Origin: Chitinivibrionales bacterium
GTDB taxonomy: Bacteria; Fibrobacterota; Chitinivibrionia; Chitinivibrionales; WJKA01
Assembly (NCBI GenBank): GCA_014728295.1
Contig: WJLW01000033.1
Location: 62,001-126,000, forward strand
Length of the DNA stretch: 64,000 nucleotides
Reading direction: 5' to 3'
Positions 1 to 9,759 of this stretch are shown piece after piece. Within the stretch, counting starts at the first letter, position 1; each line of letters starts with the position of its first letter. The notes below the pieces were generated by a model. The model was not told the DNA's origin. It did not search any database and was given only the letters and a program-made list of their open reading frames with translations. The translations under genes were made by a program, and so were the position numbers.

Positions 1-2788
1 GTTCGGGACGCCAGTCGACCTGCTGACGATAAAGCAGCGACGCGAATTTTACGGATGTGTCGACGGGGATTTTGGTATCCCCGGATCTAATCGTATCCGC
101 CAGGGTAAATGCTCCCGGCAGCCAGGACCAGTTTGAATTGTCGTCATTCAGGGTAATGTGCTCTTCCACCTGCGAGGTGGCACGCCACTCGAGATCTTTG
201 AACAGACCGGTGATACGCTCGCTTTCCGGGAAAAACGCCCAGTTGAAGCTCAATTGTGTTTTACGTACACGCTGGTCCCCGGGAACCCGCTTTTCAATGA
301 TATCATAGTCACCCCCGGGAAACGGTATGAATTCCTGCAGGGTATCATCGTAAATATAGCTGCCCAGGCCGCTCACGACGCGTTTGGGGACTTGCCGGAA
401 GAGCGAGGCATTTTCGGAATTGACCGAGTAATCAAGCGTGGAAGTAAAGCCGGTGGAACGCGGCGCCAGGTCGTTGCGTACTTTGATGAGCGTTGAGGTC
501 CTGGTCTGGCGGCTTTGCACCAGTGAATCGCGATGATAGGCCGATGATGCACTGAGCTTCCAGCCGGGCAGTATTTTCCTGCGCATGCTTTGTTTCCAGA
601 TGAAGACGATACCCGAATCTGCTGCGTCTGCTATGCGTCTGGCGCCAAACCTGCGTTGGCTGTAGGTTATTTCTTGCTCTAATGCAAGCGGTGCAAAGCT
701 GAATCCCCCGCCGGCAAGTGCGTGTCCTTTTCCGGTAGTATCATTCCAGAACCACTCATTGCCGCCAAGCAGGTAGAGACCGAATGGCTTGTGCGTGAAG
801 TTCAGCTTCAGTCTGTTGCGCCGGCTCTGTTCGTCGCTCATGTCAACTTTGTGGCGAAAATAGGCCCCGTCGTACTGCGCTTCGAACCATTCGGTGGGGG
901 AGAGGTTCGTGTTGTTGGCAATGCGGTCGGTGATCAGCGTGTCATTGCGCCAGAGTTGTCCGTATGAAAATTCGGTCAGGGATTGCGGCAAAAAAGCCAG
1001 TCCAATCGATGCACTCCAGTCGTTGCGTTGCGAGTGTGTTGACGAAAGCGTCGTGTCATTCCATTGCTGCCGTTGATCCGCCGCGCTGAGGATGTTCTGA
1101 GTGAAGTCGCGGGTGATCAGGTGGTGATTTCCGGAAAGCCACAGACCCGGTTTTTCAACCTGTTTGCGGCCCAGTACGAATGACGAGCGGGAAGCCGCCC
1201 CGAGATTGTCATCGTCATCCAGCGACGAAAACAGATTGCGGTCGCGTTCCTGGCCGGCAATTGTGACCGATGCGGTAAACCACGAATTCGGCTTTACTGA
1301 TACTCCTAACTCTCCGAGCGTCGTGCGCCCCGGCAGCGGCAATTCGGCAATGGGACTGAAATTTCCCGCATTGCTCCCGGCATGTCGATGTATCTCTCGC
1401 CAGTCGCCGGCATAGCGCACCGAATCAACGACATAGTCTCCCTGCCCGTCGCCAACGTTGGTAAAGGTGACTTTGTACAGCGCAGAGGTGATGCCGGTTG
1501 CGACGGGATTGGTATAAATCCAGAAGCCGGCAGAGTCACGGTACAGGTTCTCCACGACGGATACACTGTCGACATGCACGGCCTGAACCCGTTCCGAAAT
1601 CGAGCGGAAAGTCGATCGATCTCCGCCGCGGGCAAGAGAATCTCTGTCTGCTGAGGAAAGCGATAGTTCAAGCGGGTGATTTTTGTTATCGGACTCATAC
1701 CAGAGCGCCCCACTGAGGCTGAGCTGCGAATCTGCAGCCGCATAGCCGAGCCGGGTTCCCGCGACACTTCGTTGGTAATCGAAGGTGCGATATTCATACT
1801 CGATGCGGATAATGTCGTCATCCTTAATCAGATACCGGGGTGAAAAGGTAATGGTTCCAAAATCATAATCAACCTCGACTGCCTCATCCGGCCCCTCTTT
1901 GACGGATTGGCCATTGACGCTGATTCTGACTGTGCCCCCGACCGGCGTAATAAACTGCTGCTCTCCGTTCCCGGTCAATTTGTATGGTCCCTGCAGGCCG
2001 TTTTGGCCTCGAATTGTCTGCACGGTATACTTGCCGCCGGAGATCGCACCAAATCCTTGCATCAGCACCTGTTCGGGGGTGTAGGCTGCGGAAATGCCCT
2101 TAATTTTCTTGTCCCCGAAGAGCAGCCCGCCCTGCGGCCAGTGCATGTATTGATCACCAACGACTACATCGTATTTTGGATTCTGCAGAGCCAGATATAC
2201 CATGTCAAGCTCGGATACTTCGCGAGTCGTACCTTGCAGGGATGAGCCCTGATCGGAGAGGTGACCTTTGAGCACGGTCCGGGGCGTGATGTTTCCGGAG
2301 ATGGTCACCTCCATGGCCTGCTCGAAATTGGTCTGGCCCAGATTACCAATGGAGACGCCGATGCTTTTATAGCCGCTGAGTTTCAGGTTTTCCTCTTTCA
2401 TTCGCGTCGAAAGGGGGGGCAGAGAATCAGCAAACAGTTGCAGCGAATCGTCGGGGTGGACGTATTGTTCTTCGTGCAGGCTGAACACGCGCTTTATGCT
2501 GCGGTACTTGATGCGGTATCGGACAGTTACCTGCATGCCACTGTCAAGTGGAGCCGAAAACAGCAACGCGCCGATCTCGCTGATAAACGTGGCGGGGAGG
2601 ATTGCACTCAGCGCGCTGTCGGGCACAATGATGGACAACGAGGCTGAATCGATGTAGGCGGTTCCCAGATGGTAAGGGCCGGGAGAGCCGTTGCCGGTGA
2701 GCGTCGTGTCGATATATTGCGCATACCCATGTATCACCGTGAAAAACAGCAACACACTCAGACATGAACGTATCAAAGCATTTTTCAA
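1..2788 (-). CDS. Giant outer-membrane/surface protein, 5' part only (runs off the left edge)
   Basis: The frame is open for at least 929 codons and has no stop before base 1, so only the N-terminal part is seen. I start it at TTG 2788 because AGGA lies nine bases upstream and the protein then begins with a signal peptide (KNALIRSCLSVLLFFTVIHG, then YAQY). After about 100 residues come blocks typical of very large barrel-like surface proteins in FCB-group bacteria: a stretch on being tested against a reference (SGNITPRTVLKGHLSDQG), a motif resembling GLQGPYKLTG, and a segment reading VRISVNGQSVKEGPD followed by DYDFGTITFSPRYLI. The remainder alternates aromatic and polar residues, as in beta strands. 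I know no assigned function. It is divergent from tssE, 155 bases away, so a link with secretion is possible but unproven. Confidence 0.72.
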   Translation of the reverse strand, partial: MKNALIRSCLSVLLFFTVIHGYAQYIDTTLTGNGSPGPYHLGTAYIDSASLSIIVPDSALSAILPATFISEIGALLFSAPLDSGMQVTVRYRIKYRSIKRVFSLHEEQYVHPDDSLQLFADSLPPLSTRMKEENLKLSGYKSIGVSIGNLGQTNFEQAMEVTISGNITPRTVLKGHLSDQGSSLQGTTREVSELDMVYLALQNPKYDVVVGDQYMHWPQGGLLFGDKKIKGISAAYTPEQVLMQGFGAISGGKYTVQTIRGQNGLQGPYKLTGNGEQQFITPVGGTVRISVNGQSVKEGPDEAVEVDYDFGTITFSPRYLIKDDDIIRIEYEYRTFDYQRSVAGTRLGYAAADSQLSLSGALWYESDNKNHPLELSLSSADRDSLARGGDRSTFRSISERVQAVHVDSVSVVENLYRDSAGFWIYTNPVATGITSALYKVTFTNVGDGQGDYVVDSVRYAGDWREIHRHAGSNAGNFSPIAELPLPGRTTLGELGVSVKPNSWFTASVTIAGQERDRNLFSSLDDDDNLGAASRSSFVLGRKQVEKPGLWLSGNHHLITRDFTQNILSAADQRQQWNDTTLSSTHSQRNDWSASIGLAFLPQSLTEFSYGQLWRNDTLITDRIANNTNLSPTEWFEAQYDGAYFRHKVDMSDEQSRRNRLKLNFTHKPFGLYLLGGNEWFWNDTTGKGHALAGGGFSFAPLALEQEITYSQRRFGARRIADAADSGIVFIWKQSMRRKILPGWKLSASSAYHRDSLVQSRQTRTSTLIKVRNDLAPRSTGFTSTLDYSVNSENASLFRQVPKRVVSGLGSYIYDDTLQEFIPFPGGDYDIIEKRVPGDQRVRKTQLSFNWAFFPESERITGLFKDLEWRATSQVEEHITLNDDNSNWSWLPGAFTLADTIRSGDTKIPVDTSVKFASLLYRQQVDWRPE

Positions 2789-2943
2789 AAACAGTGATTC
2801 CTGCGTACAATTGGCGTTGTTGCCGCATAGTTGGCTCCAGACGCCTTGATGTATGTATTTTGTATATCTTTAATACGATTTTAACGCGTACTGATTGTTG
2901 ATTGCATTGCGGTATAAAATAGTTTGCAGCGGTTATTGAGATT

Positions 2944-3363
2944 ATGAAACAGGGCTTGTTTGAAGGACTTACCGGGCATTTTTTGGACAATACGCCTGTA
3001 GATGAGGTTCCGGCTAAAAACCGTCGCATTGTTTCGATCATGGATCACCTGAACCGGATGTTCAACACCCGGGAAGGCAGCCTGGTTCATTTGAAGGACT
3101 ATGGTTTGCCCGATATTTCTGAAATTTATCGCAAAATGCCGGATGGGATCGATGAGTTGCAGGAGGCAATTAAGCGAACCATCGAAAAGTACGAACCGCG
3201 CCTGAAGCGAGTAAAAATCCTGCAAAAAGAGACCGATAAAAAAGATTTCAAGCTGGAGTTTATTCTCTCGGCAGAGCTTCTGGAAGGTGGACAAGTGCGA
3301 TTCCAGACCACGTTCACCAGCATGGGCAATTCATCCATCGAGCCCTGGAGACGCCCACAGTAA
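2944..3363 (+). CDS. tssE: Type VI secretion baseplate subunit TssE (gp25-like)
   Basis: This 139-residue protein matches the T4 gp25-like lysozyme-fold family that forms part of the type VI secretion baseplate in the cytoplasm. The family hallmark LKDYGLPD is seen near residue 48, followed by a helix rich in charged residues and a C-terminal strand region. Length fits the family (about 130-170 residues). It is the first gene of a tight tssE-tssF-tssG block: tssF begins 21 bases after its stop, which is the usual order in T6SS loci. The sheath genes tssB/tssC, hcp and the membrane complex are not upstream in this window, where a divergent surface-protein gene lies instead. Confidence 0.88.
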   Translation: MKQGLFEGLTGHFLDNTPVDEVPAKNRRIVSIMDHLNRMFNTREGSLVHLKDYGLPDISEIYRKMPDGIDELQEAIKRTIEKYEPRLKRVKILQKETDKKDFKLEFILSAELLEGGQVRFQTTFTSMGNSSIEPWRRPQ

Positions 3364-3384
3364 CAGTAATAGAAACCAGGTCTT

Positions 3385-5133
3385 ATGATAGAAAAATATT
3401 ACGAAGAAGAATTGCGGTATTTAATTGATTCGGGCAAGGAATTTGCCAGGGCGCATCCGGATCGCGGACGTTTTCTCAATATCGATGCAATCGGCGATCG
3501 GGATCCTTATGTGGAGCGCCTTTTTGAGGGATTTGCTTTTCTTGCCGCACGGATCAGAGAAAAAATTGACGACAGCTTTCCCGAATTGACCGAAGGGCTC
3601 CTGGATTTGCTCTGGCCGCAGTTGCTGGAGGAAATTCCGTCTCTGTCTATTACCGAATTTATTCCGCGCAAGGCATTTTTGCAGGAAACCCGGGTGATCG
3701 AACGCGGCGCCGAGATTCTGTCCAACTCGGTCGGCCCCGAGGCCTGCATGTGCCGTTTTACCACGACGCAAAATGTATACATGCATCCTCTGGAGCTCAG
3801 GCGGGTTACGCATGAGGTGAACAGGCGTAATCAAGCTACCCTTCACTTTAATTTCATCATTAATCCCGGCGCTCAGTGGGAAAACATGAAGCTGGAGCCG
3901 CTGCAGCTCTATCTGCATGCCGAAATCCCCACCGCGCTGATGCTGCACCAGTTTCTCACGCGCAAGGTTATCAAAGCTTCTGTCAAGCTGAACACATTGC
4001 CCGATCCGGTGGAAATCGCCCCACAGCAGGCAACGAGTCCCGGCGGTATGTCGCCCGATGAAGCACTGCTTGCGGGGGATTCGCGGTCATTCTGGGGGTA
4101 TGCTCTGTTGCGTGAGTATTTTGTCTTTCCTGAGAAATTCATGTTTGTTGACCTGAACCGGATTAGTACCATACCAACTCCGGCAGAGCCGCCCACCGAA
4201 TTTACCTGCAGCCTGACTTTTGACGCCGAATTTCCGCACGACTATCCGTTCGGGCAGGAAAATTTCAGGCTCTATTGCACACCGGTCGCCAATATCAGCA
4301 GTACCGAAGCCGAACCGATCATTCATGACGGACTGGACTCGGAATACCGGGTCATTGCAGACTCTTCCTATCCCGAATCCGCCAAAACGCACAGTGTCAT
4401 CGGCGTGGTCGGCATCGACCGCAGTACCGGTGAGCGCCAGGTGTACCAACCGTTTCATACTTTCAAGCACATCAGCGGCCCTTCATCCCGATGCTATACG
4501 TCAAATTATCGGATCACTCCCGACGGCAGACGTCATTGTTTCATTCGTCTGGGCGGAGACAAGCTTGAAGAAGGTCAGTTGCGCGAGGAGAGTTTATCGG
4601 TGCGTATTCGCTTGACCAACGGCGAATTGCCCCGGGATGAAATTCAGGAGGGAGGGATCAACAAGCCCGGTTCGGGATTTCCCGACTATGTCGCGGTAAG
4701 AAATATAACCCGACCGACACTTCCCAAACTCCCGCCCGGCGATAGCGACTTCATGTGGAAATTTCTGGCACATCTGGCTTCGACCTACACAACCCTGGCC
4801 GATGCCGATACGTTCAAATCGGTGCTGAAGCTCTACGACTGGTCGGGGAGCGAAGGACGCAGCAGACGCATTGACGCCATTGCGCACATCGAAGCGCTTG
4901 CGGTTTCGAAAGCATGCATGGGATCGATAGTACACGGGGTGCGGTTTACCGTTACGATTCAGGAAGCCCACTTCAGCGATACCGGCGATTTGCATCTGTT
5001 TGGTCAGGTGCTCAAGGAGTTCCTTGCACACTACATCTCCATCAATTCGTTCGTTGAGCTGATTATGGTGCTGAAGCCGTCCGGCAAAGCGCAACGATGG
5101 GATTCGCTGGAAGGCAAACAATGGCTGATCTGA
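3385..5133 (+). CDS. tssF: Type VI secretion baseplate subunit TssF
   Basis: The 582-residue product has the classic TssF (VasA) opening: YYEEELRYLIDSGKEFA, then DRDPYVERLFEGFAFLAARI and FPELTEGLLDLLWPQ within the first 90 residues. TssF with TssG and TssK makes the baseplate wedge that docks the contractile sheath to the membrane complex. Length is normal for the family (about 580-630). It overlaps tssG by 13 bases (tssG ATG at 5121, tssF TGA at 5131-5133), so the two are probably translationally coupled and made in a fixed ratio. No frameshift or truncation is visible. Confidence 0.93.
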   Translation: MIEKYYEEELRYLIDSGKEFARAHPDRGRFLNIDAIGDRDPYVERLFEGFAFLAARIREKIDDSFPELTEGLLDLLWPQLLEEIPSLSITEFIPRKAFLQETRVIERGAEILSNSVGPEACMCRFTTTQNVYMHPLELRRVTHEVNRRNQATLHFNFIINPGAQWENMKLEPLQLYLHAEIPTALMLHQFLTRKVIKASVKLNTLPDPVEIAPQQATSPGGMSPDEALLAGDSRSFWGYALLREYFVFPEKFMFVDLNRISTIPTPAEPPTEFTCSLTFDAEFPHDYPFGQENFRLYCTPVANISSTEAEPIIHDGLDSEYRVIADSSYPESAKTHSVIGVVGIDRSTGERQVYQPFHTFKHISGPSSRCYTSNYRITPDGRRHCFIRLGGDKLEEGQLREESLSVRIRLTNGELPRDEIQEGGINKPGSGFPDYVAVRNITRPTLPKLPPGDSDFMWKFLAHLASTYTTLADADTFKSVLKLYDWSGSEGRSRRIDAIAHIEALAVSKACMGSIVHGVRFTVTIQEAHFSDTGDLHLFGQVLKEFLAHYISINSFVELIMVLKPSGKAQRWDSLEGKQWLI

Positions 5134-6068
5134 TAGCGCGGCTGGTACGGGAAAGCCATACGATAAATTTTTTTCAGGCGGTTTCGCTGCTCGAGGAGAA
5201 GTTTCGCAAAGAGGGCATACCCAACCCGATCGACATCGGCAGAATCCGCTTTGAGCCCGACAGCGCGATTACCTTTCCGCCCAACGATATTGCAGCAATT
5301 GAAGAGCTGGAAGGCGCTGTTCGGTTCATTTTGTCATTTATGGGCTTGATCGGTATCTCCTCCCCGTTGCCGATTTACTTCAGCGAATACGTTATCAAGC
5401 ATAAAAAAAATGGAATTGCTCTTAAGGATTTCCTGGCGATATTTAACCATCGCGTCTATGCTCTTTTTTATCGCGCCTGGAAAAAATACTGTTTTATCAA
5501 AAGCTTCAATAAAAGCGGCACCGATCCCTTTACGCAGAAAGTGTGCTCGCTTGCAGGGATTGACACAGGACAAAATAATGATTCGATGCGGTTGCGTACA
5601 TTAGCCTATGCCGGCTTGTTGGCTGGACGCTGTCGGGGCAGTGCCGGACTGGCTACCATGCTGTCACACTATTTCGACGGAATTCCGGTTGAGGTCGAAA
5701 CGTTTCGGGCGCAGTGGAAAGATGTACCGGACCCCGCGACGGTAGGAGTTGACATGCAACTGGGGCTGAATTCGCTCGCCGGCACCCGTGTTCTTGACAT
5801 AGGCGGCAAATTCAGAGTCAAGGTCGGCCCGCTCTCGCGCAAGCGCTATGAGCAATTTCTGCCGGGAAGCGACTCGATAGCCCGCATGCAGGAGTTGACC
5901 AAAGCCTATCTGGCCGATCCTTTGACCTTTGATATTGAGGTGAAGCTGCAGAGCAGCGAGCTTATACCGGTTGTTTTGGGCGAAACAAAAGCGATGCTCG
6001 GAACAACATCATCGCTGGCACGAACGCAGGGGATGAGTGATGTGCAATCGATTGTGATCGGGGGATGA
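5121..6068 (+). CDS. tssG: Type VI secretion baseplate subunit TssG
   Basis: This 315-residue protein carries the TssG signature near its start: SHTINFFQAVSLLEE followed by IRFEPDSAITFPPNDI, equivalent to the F-F-x-A-V-R-L-L-E and RFR..PSLAFP blocks of the family. It partners TssF in the baseplate. I choose ATG 5121 rather than the in-frame GTG at 5097, because 5121 starts directly at the conserved domain and gives the usual short overlap with tssF. Length agrees with the family (about 300-350). A gap of about 105 bases separates it from tssH. Confidence 0.9.
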   Translation: MADLIARLVRESHTINFFQAVSLLEEKFRKEGIPNPIDIGRIRFEPDSAITFPPNDIAAIEELEGAVRFILSFMGLIGISSPLPIYFSEYVIKHKKNGIALKDFLAIFNHRVYALFYRAWKKYCFIKSFNKSGTDPFTQKVCSLAGIDTGQNNDSMRLRTLAYAGLLAGRCRGSAGLATMLSHYFDGIPVEVETFRAQWKDVPDPATVGVDMQLGLNSLAGTRVLDIGGKFRVKVGPLSRKRYEQFLPGSDSIARMQELTKAYLADPLTFDIEVKLQSSELIPVVLGETKAMLGTTSSLARTQGMSDVQSIVIGG

Positions 6069-6173
6069 ATGATATCAAGTTTTAATTTTCCATTTGAATC
6101 TGTGCAAAAGGAATTTGAGCTTTTTCGTATATTGCAGTTTTGTTCTCATCAAACACATTACAAAGGAGACTGA

Positions 6174-8837
6174 ATGAGTGTCAAGGACATTCGAAAACTT
6201 CTGGAACACCTCAACGATTATTGCCAAAAGGTCTTGCAGGCATCGGTAGGCTATTGCGTCAATCGCAGCCACTACGAGCTTCGCTGGGAACATTTTTTCT
6301 GGCAATGCATTGACAACGCCGACGGGGACATTCCGATTATACTCAATCATTTCAATGTCGATATGTCGCATTTGAAAGGGGCATTGACCGAAGACCTCGA
6401 AGCTCTGCAGGCCGGCAGCACCGGCAAGCCATCGTTCTCACCGACCTTTCTGGAAACGCTTGAGCTGGGCTTTACCATCGGTTCACTCGAGCTGCAGTTG
6501 CCGGAGATCTCAACCGGTGCATTATTCATAGCTGCGATCGAGCGTGGTCTGGCAACCACCTCCTCGTATGCTCAGTTTCTGCAGGACGTTAATCTGGAGT
6601 CACTAAAGGAGGACTTTCATACAATTGTTGCCAAATCGCCGGAACAGGGCGGCGGGGGATCGCCCGAAGCAAAGCAGGCTCAGGCCGAGGGGCAGTTGGG
6701 ATTACTCAAACAATTTTGCACCAACTTCACCGATAATGCCAAAGAGGGCCGCATCGATCCGATTCTGGGCCGTGATGATGAAATTCGCCAGTCGCTTGAC
6801 GTGCTCAACCGGCGCCGCAAGAATAATCCAATCCTGGTTGGTGAGGCCGGTGTTGGGAAAACCGCTATTGTTGAAGGGCTTGCCTTACGCATTGCCGCCG
6901 GCGACGTACCCGATCATCTCAAAAATGTCGACTTATGGGGCCTTGATCTCGGCCTTTTGCAGGCCGGCGCAAGTGTCAAGGGAGAATTCGAGAAACGCTT
7001 GAAAAATGTGATCGATGCCGTCAAAAACAGTCCGACGCCAACCATACTTTTCATTGATGAGGCCCATACGCTCATTGGGGCAGGCGGTTCTGCCGGACAA
7101 AATGATGCGGCAAATCTTCTGAAGCCGGCACTGGCCAGAGGAGAATTGCGTACCATGGCGGCTACCACCTGGTCGGAATATCGCAAGTATTTCGAAAAGG
7201 ATCCTGCACTGGCGCGCCGTTTTCAGCTTATTAAAATTGATGAGCCGGACGAGGAGAAGTGCTGCACCATGTTGCGGGGCATTGGCACCAGCTACGAAAA
7301 GCATCATAATGTGCGCGTAACCTACGAGGGCATTAAAGCGGCGGTCGGTATGTCACATCGCTATATTTCAGGGCGTCAGTTGCCCGACAAGGCCGTTGAC
7401 GTATTGGATACTGCCTGCGCACGTGTCAAAATGAGCTTGAGCACCAAACCGGGCAGTCTGGACGGTGCGGAACGAGCGCTGTTGAACGCGCAACTGGAGC
7501 TCAAGACGCTCAAGAAAGATCACGACGCAGGAATAATCACCGACGAGGAGCCGCTCAAAGAGTGTGAGGCAGTGATTGCCGCCAAACAGGAAGAGGTCGA
7601 AGCGCTCACGAAAAAGTGGGAAGCCGAGAAAGCGTCGGCACAAATCATTATTGACTTGCAAGACAAATGCAGTCGGGCGCGTGAACAGGGTGAGGAAGGC
7701 AATGCCGTATTCGATGAAGTTTCCAAAGAGCTCGAAGCGGAGATTGAAAAACTCAGCGAAATACAGGGTGATCACCCGATGGTATTTCCCCATGTCTCGG
7801 CAGATGTCTGTTCCCAGGTAATATCGGATTGGACCGGTATTCCGCTGGGTTCGATGGTACGGGATGAAGCCGAAACGCTCCTCGCGCTCGAGGATAAACT
7901 GCGCGAGCGGGTGATCGGGCAGGATGATGCTCTGCTGGAAATGGCTAATACAATTCGCTCAAGCAAAACCGGCATGGGTAATCCCGATTCACCGATTGGG
8001 GTATTTCTCTTTTCGGGTCCTTCCGGCGTTGGCAAAACAGAAGCGGCAACCGCGCTGGCTGACATGCTGTTTGGCGGTGAAAAATTCATGACCGTCATCA
8101 ATATGTCGGAGTACCAGGAAAAGCACACGGTGTCGCAGCTCAAAGGCTCGCCGCCCGGATATGTCGGCTATGGCGAAGGGGGTGTCCTTACCGAAGCCGT
8201 GCGCCAGAAGCCCTATTCGGTAGTGATACTCGATGAAGTTGAAAAGGCTCACCTGGAGGTCATGAATATGTTTTATCAGGTATTTGACAAAGGCTTCATG
8301 CGTGACGGGGAGGGGCGTGAGATTAATTTTCGCAACACCGTTATCATCATGACCTCAAATCTTGCTTCCGATATCATTGTTGACGCGTGCACGGCTGAGG
8401 AGCCGGTTTCACACGATCAATTGATTGATCTGATCCGTCCCGCATTGAGCAATCACTTTCAGCCGGCCCTGCTGGCACGTGCCAAGATAGTACCGTTCAG
8501 ACCGTTGCCGGCAGATGTTATGAAAGGCATTGTCACGATGAAGCTGAATAAAATCGCCCGACGCATCAAGGCAACGCATGGCATGGATTTCACCTGGTCG
8601 GAAATGCTGGTTGACGGTATTGCTTCCAATTGCACAGCAATCGAAGCCGGAGCCCGCAATGCCGATGCCGTGATCGATCAGAATCTGCTGCCTTCCATCT
8701 CACGCCAATTGCTCGAACAGTTGAGCGAGGACAAGGAATATGCCGGAATTCATGTGGGAGAAAATGAGGAAGGCGGGTTTGAAATTCTGTTCAACGAAAA
8801 AACAGGCGATCCCGCATCCCAAAGCCCGACTGCATAA
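6174..8837 (+). CDS. tssH: Type VI secretion sheath-disassembly ATPase TssH (ClpV)
   Basis: A Clp/Hsp100 AAA+ ATPase of 887 residues. The N-terminal domain (1-160) has the ClpV-type block CVNRSHYELRWEHFFWQ, which separates it from ClpB. D1 has Walker A GEAGVGKT at about residue 223 and Walker B LFIDEAH near 295. A coiled-coil middle region follows (about 420-540). D2 has Walker A GPSGVGKT near 615 and Walker B VVILDEVEKAH. ClpV extracts contracted TssB/TssC sheath for reuse. A strong AAAGGAG precedes the ATG. It stands 105 bases behind tssG, so it may also have its own promoter. A perfect inverted repeat after the stop probably ends the operon. Confidence 0.94.
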   Translation: MSVKDIRKLLEHLNDYCQKVLQASVGYCVNRSHYELRWEHFFWQCIDNADGDIPIILNHFNVDMSHLKGALTEDLEALQAGSTGKPSFSPTFLETLELGFTIGSLELQLPEISTGALFIAAIERGLATTSSYAQFLQDVNLESLKEDFHTIVAKSPEQGGGGSPEAKQAQAEGQLGLLKQFCTNFTDNAKEGRIDPILGRDDEIRQSLDVLNRRRKNNPILVGEAGVGKTAIVEGLALRIAAGDVPDHLKNVDLWGLDLGLLQAGASVKGEFEKRLKNVIDAVKNSPTPTILFIDEAHTLIGAGGSAGQNDAANLLKPALARGELRTMAATTWSEYRKYFEKDPALARRFQLIKIDEPDEEKCCTMLRGIGTSYEKHHNVRVTYEGIKAAVGMSHRYISGRQLPDKAVDVLDTACARVKMSLSTKPGSLDGAERALLNAQLELKTLKKDHDAGIITDEEPLKECEAVIAAKQEEVEALTKKWEAEKASAQIIIDLQDKCSRAREQGEEGNAVFDEVSKELEAEIEKLSEIQGDHPMVFPHVSADVCSQVISDWTGIPLGSMVRDEAETLLALEDKLRERVIGQDDALLEMANTIRSSKTGMGNPDSPIGVFLFSGPSGVGKTEAATALADMLFGGEKFMTVINMSEYQEKHTVSQLKGSPPGYVGYGEGGVLTEAVRQKPYSVVILDEVEKAHLEVMNMFYQVFDKGFMRDGEGREINFRNTVIIMTSNLASDIIVDACTAEEPVSHDQLIDLIRPALSNHFQPALLARAKIVPFRPLPADVMKGIVTMKLNKIARRIKATHGMDFTWSEMLVDGIASNCTAIEAGARNADAVIDQNLLPSISRQLLEQLSEDKEYAGIHVGENEEGGFEILFNEKTGDPASQSPTA

Positions 8838-8849
8838 ATTGGAATAAAC

Positions 8850-8886
8850 ACAGGCGCTGCGACACATTACCTGTCGCAGCGCCTGT
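8850..8886. terminator. Bidirectional terminator between tssH and the convergent gene
   Basis: Two perfect 15-base arms (8850-8864 and 8872-8886) are separated by a seven-base loop. The hairpin sits between the stop codons of two convergent genes (tssH and the gene ending at 8909). The T tract is poor on both strands, so efficiency is uncertain. Confidence 0.7.
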
Positions 8887-8908
8887 TACCCGGCATGGCC
8901 GGAAAGCA

Positions 8909-9445
8909 TCAGGCTGCAGCCATTTCGACTTCCTGCCCGACAGGTGATTCCTGCTTTTTTTCAGATTCATCCGATGGAGCTGATTTCCAGGGCATATCGT
9001 TTGCTGCCTGTATGGCACAGAACAACGCTCGCTGCCCGTTTTTAGCTTTTTCTTCCGATGTATATTTCAGCCAGATACGAGTGTTTCTTTCGTCAACCGC
9101 ATTCAGGTTAACAATGAACGTGTGTGTCTTGTTTTCCTGAGGCGTGGCCAGACCGAATACGTTGCCAAATGAGATAATCTCGCGCGTATCAAATAAGCTG
9201 CTTCCATGCTGGAAAAGGTGTTTTTTTGCATCTCGCACCATTGCCATCAAAGCCCCGTGAGCCTTGCGAGCCGCTTCTATGCCTTTGTAATAGCAGTACG
9301 CTGATTTTGTGCTTGTTGTCAGCTTGAAAAAATGCGTGCTGGCGCCCTTGCGTTTTTCCTCTGCAATCTCGACAATAGGTCCAACATAGATGACTTTTGA
9401 GACTTGATAGGACTCTTTGGCTGTGTTAAAAACGGCGGATTTCAT
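8909..9445 (-). CDS. Hypothetical protein with internal duplication
   Basis: A 178-residue soluble protein I do not recognise. ATG 9445 is chosen because AAGGAG lies seven bases upstream; the longer in-frame start at 9619 lacks such support. The sequence appears to contain two related modules: a beta-rich stretch with THFFKLTTSTKSAYCYYK followed by an Ala-rich helix (EAARKAHGALMAMV), and again KTHTFIVNL...RIWLKYTSEEKAKNGQRALFCAI. The C-terminus is acidic and low complexity, ending in EVEMAAA. It has no signal peptide or membrane segment. It is convergent with tssH but nothing in it identifies a T6SS role. Confidence 0.7.
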   Translation of the reverse strand: MKSAVFNTAKESYQVSKVIYVGPIVEIAEEKRKGASTHFFKLTTSTKSAYCYYKGIEAARKAHGALMAMVRDAKKHLFQHGSSLFDTREIISFGNVFGLATPQENKTHTFIVNLNAVDERNTRIWLKYTSEEKAKNGQRALFCAIQAANDMPWKSAPSDESEKKQESPVGQEVEMAAA

Positions 9446-9759
9446 GTGACTTCTCCTTAGTAAATAGTTGTAAGTTACAATAAGTGATTCCTGACTTTTG
9501 CGAAAGACAGGATGGCACGGATAAATCCCGGGTATGTTCTCCGCATGAAACTTCCAGCCCTTCCAGACTCTTTTTTTCCAGCCTGTCGTGCTAAAACTTT
9601 CTGTCAGTAAATAAAACAAACCCTATGCCAACAATGTTCACCTATTGTAAGTAATTGATTTGTAAGAAGTTAAGAGAATCCGATAGGTGCCAGGCACTGC
9701 CGAAGAGGTCGCAAGGCTATTTGTTAAGCCTCTCGGTGGCGCAAAAGTGCAACCCTGTT
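9446..9759. other. Intergenic stretch with small palindrome
   Basis: No gene is supported here. A perfect palindrome, TTGTAAGTTACAA, lies at 9468-9480, about 23 bases upstream of the start of the hypothetical gene at 9445, where an operator could sit. A related half (TTGTAAGTAATT) occurs at about 9653-9664. No regulator can be assigned. Confidence 0.3.

Noticed and set aside
2544-3041. 165-codon minus-strand frame over tssE start and the surface-protein start
   Set aside because: It conflicts with two well supported genes and has no domain signal.
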